Positions 1 to 6,913 of a stretch of DNA of 16,367 bases are shown piece by piece. The stretch comes from UMGS946 sp048421225 (GTDB lineage Bacteria > Bacillota > Clostridia > Christensenellales > CAG-138), in contig DBFNRV010000034.1 of NCBI GenBank assembly GCA_048421225.1, forward strand, positions 1 through 16,367. Reading direction: 5' to 3'. The position numbers and the translations under genes were made by a program. Numbering within the stretch: position 1 is the first letter of the stretch; each line of letters starts with the position of its first letter. The notes under the pieces were generated by a model. The model searched no databases, was not told where the DNA came from, and worked only from the letters and a program-made list of their open reading frames with translations.

Positions 1-98
1 GAGCAAAATATGGCCTGACAGTTGCTTGCAACCGAAGACCGTATTTTGCGGGTAAAACTCGCGTCGTACTGAACAAGTACGACGCGACGCCGAAGGCG
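1..98. repeat. Modular hairpin array, left outer copy
   Basis: Three hairpins in a row. The first has arms at 3-16 and 36-49 (GCAAAATATGGCC against GACCGTATTTTGC, one mismatch) around a loop containing CAGTTGCTTGCAACCG. The linker GCGGGTAAAACT follows, then a perfect 11-bp stem (60-70 with 76-86, CGCGTCGTACT, loop GAACA), then a small stem CGCC-GAA-GGCG (88-98). The same order of parts recurs at 105-292 and, inverted, at 15878-16063. No ORF fits here. Function is unknown; it resembles BIME/REP-type extragenic palindromic arrays in organisation, but I recognise no named family. Confidence 0.8.
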
Positions 99-104
99 AA
101 TAGC

Positions 105-292
105 GGCATGTACGGTGATTTTTGATACCTTGAGAGCGAAATCCAGCTTGACAGTTGCTTGCAGCCGAAAGCTGGATTTCGCGGGTTAAACTCGTAATGC
201 GCTGATGAAGCGCATTACGAATCGCCTATGGCGATTTTGCGGGTAAACCTCGCGTGGCGCTAAACAAGCGCGGCGCGAATCGCCTCGCGATG
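105..292. repeat. Modular hairpin array, left inner copy
   Basis: Order of parts: a 33-nt block (105-137) that is identical, inverted, to 16031-16063; a perfect 14-bp hairpin (136-149 with 169-182, arm GCGAAATCCAGCTT) with the conserved loop CAGTTGCTTGCAGCCG; linker GCGGGTTAAACT; an 11-bp hairpin CGTAATGCGCT (193-203 with 209-219); a 7-bp hairpin AATCGCC-TAT-GGCGATT (220-236); linker; an 11-bp hairpin CGCGTGGCGCT (251-261 with 267-277, one mismatch); and AATCGC-CTC-GCGAT (278-290). Loops and linkers match the other copies while the stem arms differ and stay paired. It lies just upstream of the yqhQ promoter. Confidence 0.8.
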
Positions 293-322
293 TTAACGGT
301 TAATTCACGGCCTTTACACACT

Positions 323-352
323 TTTACATACAAAATGAACAGCGTCTATGAT
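323..352 (+). promoter_or_regulatory. Probable sigma-A promoter for yqhQ operon
   Basis: TTTACA (323-328) and TATGAT (347-352) are separated by 18 bp; each differs from the -35/-10 consensus at one base. An overlapping TATAAT lies at 352-357 but lacks a well-spaced -35. The leader to the ATG at 404 would be about 45 nt. It is the only good promoter seen between the left array and the prmC-prfA block. Confidence 0.55.
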
Positions 353-403
353 ATAATGTGAAAAATGATATTTTGCACCATATTGGTGATTGAGGAGACA
401 GTG

Positions 404-1438
404 ATGAAAAAGTGCACCATCGGCGGCCAGGCCGTCATGGAAGGCGTAATGATGAAGTCGCCGCAGGGCATCGCCATGGCTGTGCGCAGGGAAGACGGCT
501 CCATTTTAAAGGAGTTTAAGCCCTATCAGTCCAAGGCTAAGAAGGGGACGTTCCTCGGATTTCCCATAGTTCGCGGCGTGGTGGCGTTTGTCGAGTCGCT
601 CCAGGTCGGGATGAAAACCATCACGCGCTCGGCCGAGATGGCAGGCATAGAGATGGACGAGGAGCCTACGCGATTTGAAAAATGGCTGGCAAAGGTGTTT
701 GGCAAGTCGGTGGAGAAGATCGTCATCGGCATCGCCGTAGCGCTTGCGCTTGTAATGTCGGTCGGCCTGTTTATGCTGCTGCCGACGCTGATCGCCGACC
801 TGATATTCGGGCCCGAGGTCTCATCCGCGTGGAAGAGCCTTACAGCGGGCGGGGCGCGGCTGCTGATATTCCTTGGGTATATAGTCCTTGTGTCACGGAT
901 GAAGGATATAAAGCGCGTGTTCATGTACCATGGCGCCGAGCACAAGACCATCGCCTGCTATGAGGCGGACGAGGAGCTTACTCCGGAAAACGCGAGAAAG
1001 CATAAAAGGCTTCATCCCAGATGCGGAACGAATTACCTGTTTCTTGTGATGGCGGTTTCCATCCTGTTCTTCTCTGTCATCGGCTGGAGCGACAACAAGC
1101 TGATCCTGTTTGGCTCCCGTATACTGCTTCTGCCCGTTGTGGCCGGCTTTTCCTACGAGGTGTTGCAGCTTGCGGCCAAGTACGACAACATCCTGACAAA
1201 GATAGTCCGCGCCCCGGGCATGGCGCTGCAGCTTATTACCACAAAGGAGCCGACCGACGACATGCTGGAGGTGGCCATAGCGTCCTTCAACGTGGCGATG
1301 GATCCGCAAATACTGGTTCGCGAAAGGGAGGAAGCCGAGGCAAGGGCCCAGGCGGATAAAGCGGCGGACGCCGGCGCTGATAGCGATAGCGCGCCAAACC
1401 CCGCCGCGGAAACGGCCGTATGCGGAGGAAACGCATAG
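404..1438 (+). CDS. yqhQ: YqhQ family (DUF1385) membrane protein
   Basis: A 344-residue protein of the DUF1385/YqhQ family. Its biochemical role is not established; in Clostridia it commonly sits beside prmC and prfA, as here. Conserved family motifs are visible: GGQAVMEGVMM (residues 7-17), YHGAEHK (175-181) and HPRCGTN (204-210), whose His, Glu and Cys look like metal ligands (inference). Hydrophobic segments at about 105-136, 151-165, 211-227 and 232-250 predict an integral membrane protein. I chose the ATG at 404 because GAGGAG precedes it by a good distance; an ATG at 365 in the same frame lacks a ribosome site. The last ~40 residues are an Ala/Glu/Asp-rich tail outside the conserved part. 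prmC starts 30 bp downstream, so the two probably share a transcript. Confidence 0.88.
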   Translation: MKKCTIGGQAVMEGVMMKSPQGIAMAVRREDGSILKEFKPYQSKAKKGTFLGFPIVRGVVAFVESLQVGMKTITRSAEMAGIEMDEEPTRFEKWLAKVFGKSVEKIVIGIAVALALVMSVGLFMLLPTLIADLIFGPEVSSAWKSLTAGGARLLIFLGYIVLVSRMKDIKRVFMYHGAEHKTIACYEADEELTPENARKHKRLHPRCGTNYLFLVMAVSILFFSVIGWSDNKLILFGSRILLLPVVAGFSYEVLQLAAKYDNILTKIVRAPGMALQLITTKEPTDDMLEVAIASFNVAMDPQILVREREEAEARAQADKAADAGADSDSAPNPAAETAVCGGNA

Positions 1439-1468
1439 GTCCCAGGAACGGCGGATGGCATTTGAATT

Positions 1469-2302
1469 ATGATCGGTTTTTCAGGTAAAAACACCATACA
1501 TGAGGTGAGAAGTGCGCTAAAGGGCGCGCTTTTTGCCGTTGCGCATGAGGAAGCGGCCGGCCAGGCGGCCATAATGCTTGCGGCTGTAACGGGGATGGAC
1601 GAGCTTGAGCTGCTGCTCAGGCGCGGCGAACGCCTGGACGAAATTAAGCTTGCCGCCCTTGAGCGTATGGCGCGCCGCCGGCTGGCCGGAGAGCCGCTTC
1701 AGTATATACTCGGCGAATGGGAGTTCATGGGGCTTAAGCTTATTATGCGCCCATGCGCGCTGATTCCCCGCCAGGATACCGAAACCGTTGCCGAGGCCGC
1801 GCTTACGCTGGCTAATGAGCGGGGCTACAGGACCGCGCTTGACCTTTGCTGCGGCACCGGCTGCATTGGCATAAGCTTGGCGGCGCTAGGCGGCCTTGAC
1901 GTAACCATGTCCGACATAAGCGGGGAGTGCGTGGCGCTTGCACGGGAGAACGCGGCCATGCATGGAATAAGCGCGCGATTCGTTGAGGGCGACCTGTTTT
2001 CGCCGCTTTTTGGCGCCCAATACGACCTGATAGTGTGCAATCCGCCGTACATACCCACCGGCGCTATAGAATCGCTTCAGCGGGAGGTAAGAAACGAGCC
2101 GCGCCATGCCCTTGACGGCGGTGCGGACGGCCTGGATTTTTACCGCCGCATAAGCGGGGAATACCAAGGACGCCTTAACCCCGGCGGCGCGCTTTTGCTC
2201 GAAATTGGCTTTGACCAGGCCGAAGCGGTGCGCGGAATGTTTCGCGGCGCGAGGGTGGTTAAGGACCTCGGCGGGAACGACCGCTGTGTCATAGCCGGTT
2301 AA
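1469..2302 (+). CDS. prmC: PrmC, release factor glutamine methyltransferase
   Basis: A SAM-dependent N5-glutamine methyltransferase of 277 residues, normal for the family. It methylates the Gln of the GGQ motif in peptide release factors, and its target RF1 is encoded next at 2658. The N-terminal helical substrate domain spans about 1-95. The Rossmann-type catalytic domain shows IPRQDTE (99-105), the SAM-binding loop DLCCGTGCIGIS (125-136) and the diagnostic NPPY (191-194), which binds the target glutamine. The ribosome site is weak: only GGCGGATGG, about 10-15 nt upstream. The start is nonetheless supported by the family's N-terminal alignment (residues TIHEVRSAL) and by the lack of a better in-frame codon. 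Probably cotranscribed with yqhQ; a separate promoter appears only after its stop. Confidence 0.95.
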   Translation: MIGFSGKNTIHEVRSALKGALFAVAHEEAAGQAAIMLAAVTGMDELELLLRRGERLDEIKLAALERMARRRLAGEPLQYILGEWEFMGLKLIMRPCALIPRQDTETVAEAALTLANERGYRTALDLCCGTGCIGISLAALGGLDVTMSDISGECVALARENAAMHGISARFVEGDLFSPLFGAQYDLIVCNPPYIPTGAIESLQREVRNEPRHALDGGADGLDFYRRISGEYQGRLNPGGALLLEIGFDQAEAVRGMFRGARVVKDLGGNDRCVIAG

Positions 2303-2326
2303 GGGTTTGAAATATGGGCGGGCGGG

Positions 2327-2356
2327 TTGTTAACGCGCCCGAATACGTATTATAAT
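2327..2356 (+). promoter_or_regulatory. Sigma-A-type promoter ahead of structured RNA/prfA
   Basis: TTGTTA (2327-2332) and a perfect TATAAT (2351-2356) are spaced 18 bp apart. Transcription would start near 2363, about 8 nt before the closing stem of the predicted structured RNA. It lies after the prmC stop, so prfA and downstream genes may have their own long-leader transcript. Confidence 0.65.
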
Positions 2357-2362
2357 AGAGGG

Positions 2363-2630
2363 TAAGCGCAAGGTGGGCTGAGATAGGAAAACACCGCCGC
2401 CCCCGTAAGAGGAGCCGCTTTGCGGCGGCCGCGCGAAAGAGCGGGACGCACCCGTAGCGGTATTATGGCCGGCGGCGATAAAGCGGATGCCCGAAAATAG
2501 CTCTGTTTGCGGCATTCGGGTATGAAACGCATAAATCTTCCGCGGGGCGCGGAGCGGGGCGTTAAATCCACAGCGGCCCGGCATGCGCCGTTTCAGGCCG
2601 ATGTTTCCCTATCTCAGTGCTCCCCTAAAA
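2363..2630 (+). ncRNA. Candidate structured RNA or long prfA leader, family unknown
   Basis: This GC-rich 355-bp gap has no convincing ORF. Its two ends are complementary: CTGAGATAGG (2379-2388) pairs with CCTATCTCAG near 2608-2617, and the pairing extends on both sides with few mismatches to a stem of roughly 20 bp. Inside are further helices: GCCGC-TTT-GCGGC, ATGCCCGAA with TTCGGGTAT (nine pairs including one G-U), and TCCGCG-GGG-CGCGGA. A good promoter lies just upstream. Together this suggests a discrete RNA of about 260 nt closed by a long terminal helix. No strong U-tract follows, so it could equally be a prfA leader. I saw no RNase P, SRP, tmRNA, T-box or common riboswitch signature; a divergent 6S RNA cannot be excluded. 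Confidence 0.5.
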
Positions 2631-2657
2631 TTTATTTGATTATTATAGAGGTGCAGC

Positions 2658-3725
2658 GTGTTTGAAAAACTGGAAGCGATAAAGAAAAGATACGAAGAGC
2701 TTGGCGAGTTTCTTGGCTCGCCCGACGCCATGAACGACCGTAAGCAATGGCAGGACGCGCTGAAGGAGCGCGCGTCGCTTGACGAGATCGTGGGCGCATA
2801 CGGCGAGTACAATGAAGTATGCGCTGAGATCTCGGCCCTGGAGGAGATGATGCACGGCGCGGAGCCGGAGCTTAAGGAGCTTATCCATCAGGAGCAGCCC
2901 GCGCTGACGGATAGACGGGAAAGCCTTGCGGAGCGGCTTAAGGGCCTGCTCCTGCCAAAGGACCCCAACGACAGCCGCAACGTAATGATTGAGATCCGCG
3001 CGGGGACGGGCGGCGACGAGGCGGCGCTGTTTGGGGCCGTTCTATTGAGGATGTACCAGCGCTACGCCGAGCGGCACGGGCTTAAAGCCGAGCTGCTGTC
3101 GTCGGCCGAAACCGAGATGGGCGGCGTTAAGGAAGCGGTGCTTGCGCTGCGCGGCAGGGGAGCGTACAGCCAGCTCAAATATGAAAGCGGGGTTCACCGC
3201 GTGCAGCGCGTGCCGGAAACCGAGTCCCAGGGCCGCATACATACCAGCGCCGCCACGGTGGCCGTGCTGCCCGAAGCCGAAGACGTAGAGGTTGAACTGA
3301 ACATGGCCGACCTGCGCATAGACACCTACCGTTCAAGCGGCGCGGGCGGCCAGCACGTAAACAAGACCGAAAGCGCGATACGCATTACCCACCTTCCTAC
3401 AGGACTTGTAGTACAGTGCCAGGATGAAAAATCCCAGCTTAAGAACAAGGAACAGGCGCTAAGGGTGCTGAAAACGCGGCTTTTGTCCATGTACAGGGCC
3501 GAGCGCGAGGCAAAGGAGGCCTCCGACCGGCGCAGCCAGGTGGGCTCCGGCGACAGGTCCGAGAGAATACGCACATACAACTTTCCGCAAAGCCGCGTAA
3601 CCGACCACAGGATAGGGCTTACGCTGTACAAGCTCGACGCCTTTATCGACGGCGACATGGACGAGGTGATCGAAGCGCTTGCGGTGGCCGACAGGGCCGC
3701 CAGAATGGAGACGTCCCAGCTTTGA
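2658..3725 (+). CDS. prfA: Peptide chain release factor 1 (RF1)
   Basis: Recognises UAA and UAG stop codons in the ribosomal A site and triggers peptide release. At 355 residues it has the normal RF1 length. The catalytic GGQ is at 230-232 (context SSGAGGQHVNKTESA). The codon-reading tripeptide PxT is PET at 186-188 in VPETESQGR, which marks RF1 rather than RF2 (SPF). The predicted start is GTG at 2658, preceded by AGAGGTG at suitable spacing; no ATG lies near. The Gln in GGQ is the substrate of PrmC encoded upstream. tsaC follows after 31 bp, so an operon running to rpiB is likely. Confidence 0.96.
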   Translation: MFEKLEAIKKRYEELGEFLGSPDAMNDRKQWQDALKERASLDEIVGAYGEYNEVCAEISALEEMMHGAEPELKELIHQEQPALTDRRESLAERLKGLLLPKDPNDSRNVMIEIRAGTGGDEAALFGAVLLRMYQRYAERHGLKAELLSSAETEMGGVKEAVLALRGRGAYSQLKYESGVHRVQRVPETESQGRIHTSAATVAVLPEAEDVEVELNMADLRIDTYRSSGAGGQHVNKTESAIRITHLPTGLVVQCQDEKSQLKNKEQALRVLKTRLLSMYRAEREAKEASDRRSQVGSGDRSERIRTYNFPQSRVTDHRIGLTLYKLDAFIDGDMDEVIEALAVADRAARMETSQL

Positions 3726-3756
3726 GAGGGAACGGCTGTAAAATGACGGAGGATTT

Positions 3757-4800
3757 ATGAAAACCCAGGTGTTCAGGGCGGACGCGGGCGCCAGATATGC
3801 CGCGGGGGTGCTGCGCGCGGGCGGCCTTGTGGCGTTTCCCACCGAGACGGTATACGGCCTTGGCGCTAACGGCCTTGACGGCAGGGCTGTGGCGCGCATA
3901 TTTGAGGCAAAGGGCAGACCCCAGGACAATCCCCTGATACTTCATGTCGCGAGAAAGAGCGACGTAAAGCCGCTGTGGACGCATATACCCGACCTGGCCC
4001 GCCGGCTGATGGACGCGTTTTGGCCAGGGCCGCTTACGCTGATATATGAAAAAAGCGATATCGTACCGGATGAGGTAACCGCGGGCCTTGATACAGTGGC
4101 CGTGCGGATGAGCTCAAACAGGACCGCGCTCACGCTGATACGCGAAGCGGGCGTGCCCGTAGCCGCGCCCAGCGCCAACCTGTCGGGCAGGCCCAGCCCC
4201 ACGCAAGCCTCCCATGTGATAGACGATCTGGACGGGCGCATAGATGTGATCCTGGACGGCGGGCCGTGCCAGGTCGGGCTTGAGTCCACGGTGCTCTTGA
4301 TATCAAAAACGCCGGTTATCCTCAGGCCAGGCGCGGTTACGCGGGAGATGCTTGAGGCCGAGGTAGGCCGCGTTGAGTTGTCCGGCAGCATACTCAGGCC
4401 GCTTGGGGACGGCGAAGCCGCTCCCTCCCCGGGCATGAGGCACAGGCATTACGCGCCCGACGCCGAGGTGGTGGTGGCGGAGGGTCCGCCGCGCCGCGCG
4501 GCGGACCTGATACGCCGTGAATACGACGCCAGGGAAGCGGCGGGGCTAAGCTGCATAATTCTTGCATCCGAGGAGACGCAGTCCTTTTACAGGGGGCGAA
4601 GATATGATATAATAGGTTCCGCAAAGGACAAGCGGGAGATGTGCGCTAACCTGTTTGCGGCGCTTCGCAGGCATTCGGCAAATTACGACGTGATATTCGC
4701 CGAAGCCGTCCCCACCGACGAACTTGGCCTTGCGTACATGAACAGGCTTCTCCGAGCGGCAGGCTTCAATGTGATTGGCCAAGACCCGCCCGAATTTTAA
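3757..4800 (+). CDS. ywlC: Threonylcarbamoyl-AMP synthase (TsaC/Sua5 type)
   Basis: Makes threonylcarbamoyl-adenylate from threonine, bicarbonate and ATP, the first step of tRNA t6A37 modification. The YrdC-fold domain covers roughly residues 10-200 with PTETVYGLG (28-36) and KGRPQDNPL (52-60), and the later APSANLSGRPSPT stretch that helps bind the nucleotide. Residues from about 224 begin the Sua5 C-terminal domain with SPGMRHRHYAP, so this is the longer two-domain Sua5/YwlC form (347 residues), not short TsaC. The start ATG has GGAGG upstream. It sits between prfA and ywlE as in Bacillus and many Clostridia. Confidence 0.94.
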   Translation: MKTQVFRADAGARYAAGVLRAGGLVAFPTETVYGLGANGLDGRAVARIFEAKGRPQDNPLILHVARKSDVKPLWTHIPDLARRLMDAFWPGPLTLIYEKSDIVPDEVTAGLDTVAVRMSSNRTALTLIREAGVPVAAPSANLSGRPSPTQASHVIDDLDGRIDVILDGGPCQVGLESTVLLISKTPVILRPGAVTREMLEAEVGRVELSGSILRPLGDGEAAPSPGMRHRHYAPDAEVVVAEGPPRRAADLIRREYDAREAAGLSCIILASEETQSFYRGRRYDIIGSAKDKREMCANLFAALRRHSANYDVIFAEAVPTDELGLAYMNRLLRAAGFNVIGQDPPEF

Positions 4801-4888
4801 ACGAGTCCGCGTTTTTCGTTAATTGCGGGCCGCGCCGGCGCTTTGCCGCAGATATAAAACAATTCTACCCATAAAGGAGACGACTATT

Positions 4889-5386
4889 TTGAAAACCCTG
4901 CTATTCGTCTGTACGGGCAATACATGCCGAAGCCCAATGGCCGAAGCCCTATTCGATGAGCTGATAGACGACCACCCACGATTGCGCGGGAAGGTGCGCT
5001 GCGAATCGGCGGGCACCATGGCGTGCGACGGGGCCCGAATCACGGAATTTGCCAAAAACGCGCTTTTGGACATGGGCGTAGACGCGTCGCGCCACCGCGC
5101 GCAGCAGCTTACGGCCAAGCTTGCGGATAACGCCGACCTCATACTTACAATGGAGGCCCAGCATCTGGACGAGCTTGAGGCGATCTGCCCCGAAGCGGAC
5201 CACAAGGCGCATACCCTTAAGGGATATGTCGCGGGAGTCGAGGGTTTCCCGGGCGACGACGAGTTTGATATAGAGGACCCGTTCCGCGGACAGGCCGACG
5301 ACTATGAAGAGGTGGCCGCTGAGATAAAAGCGATGGTTTTAAAGCTGATTGAAAAGCTCGACGGGGAAATGGAGGATTTCGAATGA
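4889..5386 (+). CDS. ywlE: Low-molecular-weight phosphatase, YwlE-like (arginine phosphatase)
   Basis: A 165-residue low-molecular-weight protein-tyrosine-phosphatase fold. The P-loop CTGNTCRS lies at residues 8-15 (nucleophile Cys8, Arg14, Ser15), and the general-acid Asp is in the DPF motif near residue 130. The Thr between Asn and the second Cys (CTGNTCRS) matches YwlE, where it favours phosphoarginine, so the substrate is more likely McsB-type protein arginine phosphate than phosphotyrosine (inference; mcsB is not in the window). The start is TTG at 4889: AAGGAG lies nine bases upstream and the protein then begins exactly at the first beta strand. A longer in-frame ATG at 4823 has no ribosome site. 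Its stop overlaps the rpiB start (ATGA). Confidence 0.88.
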   Translation: MKTLLFVCTGNTCRSPMAEALFDELIDDHPRLRGKVRCESAGTMACDGARITEFAKNALLDMGVDASRHRAQQLTAKLADNADLILTMEAQHLDELEAICPEADHKAHTLKGYVAGVEGFPGDDEFDIEDPFRGQADDYEEVAAEIKAMVLKLIEKLDGEMEDFE

Positions 5387-5838
5387 GGATTGCGGTTGCC
5401 AGCGACCATGGCGGCTATAGCCTGAAGGGAACGCTCGTCCCGTTCATAGCCGCGCTTGGCCATGACGTTGACGATATGGGCTGCTTTTCCGACGCAAGCG
5501 TGGACTATCCCGACTATGCCTTCCCGCTTTCAGAGGCGGTGGCCGTGGGTACGTATGACCGCGGGATACTCATATGCGGCACTGGAATAGGCATGAGCAT
5601 ATGCGCCAATAAGGTGGATAAAATACGCTGCGCGCTCTGCTGCGACGCGCTGTCGGCGCGCCTGACCAGGGAGCATAACGACTCAAACGTGCTGGCGCTC
5701 GGCGGGCGGATAATAGGCGTGGAAACGGCTAAGGAGATCGTTCGCGTATGGCTTGAAACAAAATTTTCCGGCGGCAGGCACGAAAAGAGGCTGCAAAGGA
5801 TTGCCGAATATGAACAGGGGCTGATCCGGCCGGTTTGA
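5383..5838 (+). CDS. rpiB: Ribose-5-phosphate isomerase B
   Basis: Interconverts ribose 5-phosphate and ribulose 5-phosphate in the pentose phosphate pathway; some RpiB homologues act on other sugar phosphates such as allose 6-phosphate. At 151 residues it has the normal length. Visible motifs: N-terminal ASDHGG (6-11), catalytic Cys65 in LICGTGIGMSI, His97 in TREHNDSNVLALGGR. The ATG overlaps the ywlE stop by four bases, implying translational coupling. A terminator-like hairpin follows 14 bp after the stop, so this is probably the last gene of the prfA operon. Confidence 0.95.
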   Translation: MRIAVASDHGGYSLKGTLVPFIAALGHDVDDMGCFSDASVDYPDYAFPLSEAVAVGTYDRGILICGTGIGMSICANKVDKIRCALCCDALSARLTREHNDSNVLALGGRIIGVETAKEIVRVWLETKFSGGRHEKRLQRIAEYEQGLIRPV

Positions 5839-5851
5839 CCAATGCTGCTCA

Positions 5852-5885
5852 GCGCCGCGTTTATGCGGGCGCGGGGCGTTTTTTT
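5852..5885 (+). terminator. Rho-independent terminator after rpiB
   Basis: GCGCCGCG (5852-5859) pairs with CGCGGGGC (5870-5877) with one mismatch, loop of ten bases, followed by G and seven T (5879-5885). It separates rpiB from upp. Confidence 0.8.
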
Positions 5886-5957
5886 ACGGCTTTGCCTGCC
5901 TTTTTGGTCTACACGCAATAAAGTGGGCGATTACAACGATTTAGGAGGACTTCACAC

Positions 5958-6587
5958 ATGGGAAAGGTATCGGTAATAGACCATCCGCTGGTTCAGCACA
6001 AGCTCAGCGTGCTGAGGGACAGGCGCACCGGCACAAAGGAGTTCCGCGAACTGATCTATGAAATGTCCATAATGCTTGGCTACGAGGCCACCCGCGGCCT
6101 CGCGCTTGAGGACGCGGTGGTGGAAACGCCCCTGGCGACCGCGAACGTTAAGGTGCTTTCGGATAAAAAGCTCGGCATAGTGCCGATACTCAGGGCCGGC
6201 CTTGGAATGGTGGACGGCATAACAAGCCTTCTGCCCTCGGCAAAGGTGGGGCACATCGGGCTGTACCGCGACCCGGCGACGCTTAAGCCGATAGATTATT
6301 ACTGCAAGCTGCCCGACGATATATGCGAGCGCGACGTGATAATAATGGACCCCATGCTGGCCACTGGCGGGTCGGCAATAGCGGCAATCAACGTATTAAA
6401 GCGCGCCGGCTGCAAAAACATAAAGCTGATGTGCATAATCGCGGCGCCGGAGGGGCTTAAGGCGGTGCTTGAGACACATAACGACGTGGACGTATTTTTG
6501 GCCTGCATCGATGAAAAGCTAAACGAACACGGCTTTATCATTCCAGGCCTGGGCGACGCCGGCGACAGGCTGTTTGGGACAAGGTAG
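5958..6587 (+). CDS. upp: Uracil phosphoribosyltransferase
   Basis: Pyrimidine salvage enzyme: uracil + PRPP gives UMP + pyrophosphate, in the cytoplasm. At 209 residues it has the family length. Motifs: VPILRAGLGM near residue 75-84, the PRPP-binding loop IIMDPMLATGGSA near 128-140, and the uracil-binding C-terminal segment FIIPGLGDAGDRLFGT. TAGGAGG sits about nine bases before the ATG. It follows the rpiB terminator, so it is probably expressed on its own; I saw no PyrR-type attenuator or PRPP/uracil riboswitch in the short leader. Position after rpiB is common in Firmicutes (often with glyA between, absent here). Confidence 0.96.
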   Translation: MGKVSVIDHPLVQHKLSVLRDRRTGTKEFRELIYEMSIMLGYEATRGLALEDAVVETPLATANVKVLSDKKLGIVPILRAGLGMVDGITSLLPSAKVGHIGLYRDPATLKPIDYYCKLPDDICERDVIIMDPMLATGGSAIAAINVLKRAGCKNIKLMCIIAAPEGLKAVLETHNDVDVFLACIDEKLNEHGFIIPGLGDAGDRLFGTR

Positions 6588-6913
6588 CGGGTGAAATGGC
6601 GCCTTGCCGCCATGATGCGCGTATCATAGAAGAATATTCGAGGTATACGGTATTTTAGCACGCTATTGCACCGGAATAGTCCTTAAAAACTCAAAAGAAA
6701 TTATAGCGTAAAGACTTAATACACTGTCGATACTACACAGCATTTTTTAAAGTGCGTGCCCAACAGGGCATGTACTTTTACAATCCTCATATGATGAAGT
6801 AAGGATTAAGCATAAAGATTGTCATTGTTCGACAAATTACGCCCCTGGTATTGTATATATGTAATGCACTATAATAGGGGTATGATGTATTAAGTAGTTA
6901 TTTGGAGGTTGTT
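6588..6913 (+). other. AT-rich gap with strong hairpin and -10-like site
   Basis: No ORF of note. A 13-bp hairpin with two G-U pairs and an AACA loop lies at 6749-6778 (arm AAAGTGCGTGCCC). Its 3' side runs into ACTTTTAC, so it is at best a modest terminator for upp. TATAAT at 6870-6875 has no clear -35, and GGAGG at 6904-6908 serves the following broken gene. Base composition drops from GC-rich to AT-rich soon after the upp stop, marking the left edge of the island. Confidence 0.5.

Noticed and set aside
2371..2623. The same region as a MITE with ~22-bp inverted ends
   Set aside because: No target duplication is visible, the ends are imperfect, and a well-placed promoter favours an RNA.
2363..2630. 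RNase P RNA, SRP RNA, tmRNA, TPP riboswitch or T-box between prmC and prfA
   Set aside because: Size and paired ends fit several, and CTGAGA recalls TPP, but no family core was found: no GAGGAAAGTCC, no SRP GGAAGCAGC, no tmRNA ends, no second TPP half, no T-box consensus with a synthetase gene.
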